Origin: an uncultured Clostridia bacterium
GTDB taxonomy: Bacteria > Bacillota > Clostridia > TANB77 > CAG-508
Reading direction: 5' to 3'
NCBI GenBank assembly: GCA_934154445.1
Contig: CAKPGC010000003.1
Coordinates: 1 to 64,000, forward strand
Length of the DNA: 64,000 nucleotides
Part shown: positions 62,735 to 64,000 of the stretch, one piece after another
Numbering within the stretch: the stretch's first letter is position 1
How the letters are laid out: every line of letters begins with the position of its first letter
Notes under the pieces: generated by a model
Seen by the model: the letters and a program-made list of their open reading frames with translations, nothing else
Told to the model about the DNA's origin: nothing
Database searches by the model: none
Translations under genes and position numbers: made by a program

Positions 62735-63550
62735 ATGGACGCTATATTTTATATAATGATTTTTATTATTGGAATAACTTTTGGTAGTTTCTATACTTTA
62801 GCTGTATATAGAATACCAAAAGGTGAAGATATAACTCATACACATTCATATTGTCCAAATTGTAATCATAAACTAAACTTTTTTGATCTAATACCAATAT
62901 TTAGCTATATATTTTTGGGAGGAAAATGTAGATATTGTAAACAAAAAATTAGACCAAGATATTTAATATTAGAAGCAATATCTGGATTATTTTTTGTTGT
63001 GATTGCATATTTGATGGGATTAAATTATACGAATTTAGAAACAATAAGAATAATAGAATATATATTTTTCATTTTATATTTTACATTTATTATATTAATG
63101 GCTGGAATAGACAAAGAAAGTAGAACAATTAATAAGCCAGTATTGATGTATGGGGTAATAATTTCCATTATGTATATAATATATCTATACATAATAGAAA
63201 AAACTAGTATATATAGATATGTTATATATATCGCTTTATTTGCCATAGTTTTATTATTAGACACACTTACTTTAAAAAAACGTGCAAAAAACAGTTACAC
63301 ATATTCATTACTAATGTGTGTTATGATAATGGCAATATTTACAGGTGAATGTATAACAATTCAAAGTATAGTTTCAACATTATTATTAATTTTAATAACC
63401 TTACTTATAAAAAAGATTCAAAAATCAAAAAACAATATTACTGTAGAACAGTACAAAAATAACATAAAAATAGGCTTATACTTATCAATATTTAATATAA
63501 TTTATTTTATAAGCGTTTTATATCTTACAACATGTTACAATTATTTTTAA
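62735..63550 (+). CDS. pilD: Prepilin peptidase
   Basis: A 271-aa membrane aspartyl protease of the PilD/GspO type. N-terminal zinc-binding-like CPNCNHKLNFFDLIPIFSYI...CRYCKQKI and aspartates in MAGIDKESRTI and LLLDTLTL fit the catalytic layout. It processes the prepilins encoded around it. Confidence 0.9.
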   Translation: MDAIFYIMIFIIGITFGSFYTLAVYRIPKGEDITHTHSYCPNCNHKLNFFDLIPIFSYIFLGGKCRYCKQKIRPRYLILEAISGLFFVVIAYLMGLNYTNLETIRIIEYIFFILYFTFIILMAGIDKESRTINKPVLMYGVIISIMYIIYLYIIEKTSIYRYVIYIALFAIVLLLDTLTLKKRAKNSYTYSLLMCVMIMAIFTGECITIQSIVSTLLLILITLLIKKIQKSKNNITVEQYKNNIKIGLYLSIFNIIYFISVLYLTTCYNYF

Positions 63551-63574
63551 AAAATGTTAAGCAAAGGGGAAAAA

Positions 63575-64000
63575 ATGAATATAAGAGAAGAAAAGGGAAT
63601 AGCAGGAACAGATATAGCAATTTCTATAATACTACTTACAATCTTTGTTGCTATGATTGCAAATTTAATAGCAAATATAAATTCAAATACTAAAAACATA
63701 GATAAAAAAACAAAAGCTACGTCTTATGCTGTACAAGAAATAGAAAGAATAAAAGCACTTGGATTTATAGACGAATATGAAGGCAAACGGAATTAATTCT
63801 GAAGAGTTAGTAAAAGAAGAGGATATTACTGAAAATGAAAATTTTACAGGGTATCACAAGAGAATTTTAATACAAGACTATGTTTCTATTACCCAAAATG
63901 CAAATAAACAATCAAATTTAGTAAAAAAAGTAACTGTAGAAATTTCATATAAATTAGCAAATAAAAAAGATGAAATAATACAACTTTCAACATATATAAC
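63575..64000 (+). CDS. Pilin-like protein, partial, with a +1 CGGA site
   Basis: ATG 63575 after AAAGGGG opens a prepilin-type protein with GIAGTDIAISIILLTIFVAM. After YEGK it meets CGG AAT TAA (63788). Skipping the C continues GINSEELVKEEDITENENFT and an open frame of about 70 more codons to the edge of the window (KVTVEISYKLANKKDEIIQL). The continuation is clearly coding and belongs to the same protein. The gene runs off the right end. Confidence 0.82.
63788..63791 (+). other. CGGA +1 frameshift site J (pilin-like)
   Basis: AAA CGG AAT TAA in the entry frame; +1 reading stays open to the end of the window. Confidence 0.83.

Noticed and set aside
5765..63791. Independent pseudogenes explaining all frame breaks
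   Set aside because: Random decay would not place all breaks at the same four bases in the same phase, in both a complete prophage and host genes, with no other frameshift type except the known -1 slip site.

Overview
The window is AT-rich, densely coded DNA from a low-GC Gram-positive, spore-forming bacterium of the Clostridia type. The host genes that show this are rbgA, mrnC, infC-rpmI-rplT, spoIIM, spoVAC-spoVAD-spoVAE, an EndoQ-like PHP nuclease, a xerD-type recombinase, rsmB and a type IV pilus operon. I cannot name the species from the sequence alone. UGA, UAA and UAG all act as ordinary stops, with many ATGA stop/start overlaps.

Layout. 1-1690: host genes rbgA and mrnC, then tRNA-Glu(CTC). 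1655-42732: a complete, roughly 41 kb siphovirus-type prophage integrated into the 3' end of that tRNA gene, with a 35-bp att core at both ends. In order it carries integrase and a LexA/CI-like repressor (minus strand), a divergent operator/promoter region, a Cro-like gene, replication genes (Gp157, AAA ATPase, SSB-like protein, CHC2 zinc-finger protein, DUF927 helicase, a possible origin, DEAD/DEAH helicase, resolvase-like nuclease), about 20 very small accessory genes, a DUF1492-type late regulator, a possible type I toxin/antisense-RNA pair, a tRNA-like RNA, terminase, portal, HNH endonuclease, MuF head protein with a metallopeptidase-like end, a roughly 300-nt structured RNA with tRNA-like ends, scaffold, capsid, connectors, tail genes with a canonical -1 frameshift, tape measure, tail tip, fibre, holin and CHAP endolysin. 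42733-64000: host genes, with a yybP-ykoY riboswitch and cation P-type ATPase, glycogen phosphorylase, tmcAL, rnhA, EndoQ, spoIIM, xerD, infC-rpmI-rplT, spoVA genes (minus strand), rsmB, and the pilus operon running off the right edge.

The main discovery is about decoding. By eye I found ten places where the triplet CGG falls in the reading frame. All ten are followed by A (CGGA). At nine of them the conserved protein clearly continues only if one nucleotide is skipped (+1), so that GGA (glycine) is read next; the tenth is compatible with this. I found no gene in the window that uses CGG as an ordinary arginine codon, while CGA, CGT, AGA and AGG are used normally, and CGGA strings in the other phase (xxC GGA) are common and harmless. 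The sites lie in both host genes (EndoQ, SpoIIM twice, a pilin-like gene) and phage genes (AAA ATPase, DUF1492 regulator, MuF head protein twice, tail protein, a small membrane protein). Read this way, SpoIIM becomes a full-length protein of about 212 residues and the phage ATPase regains its Walker A motif. The simplest biological reading is that CGG is an unassigned or starved codon in this lineage and that CGGA is decoded by systematic +1 frameshifting. A motif-specific sequencing artefact is the main alternative and must be excluded with reads and proteomics.
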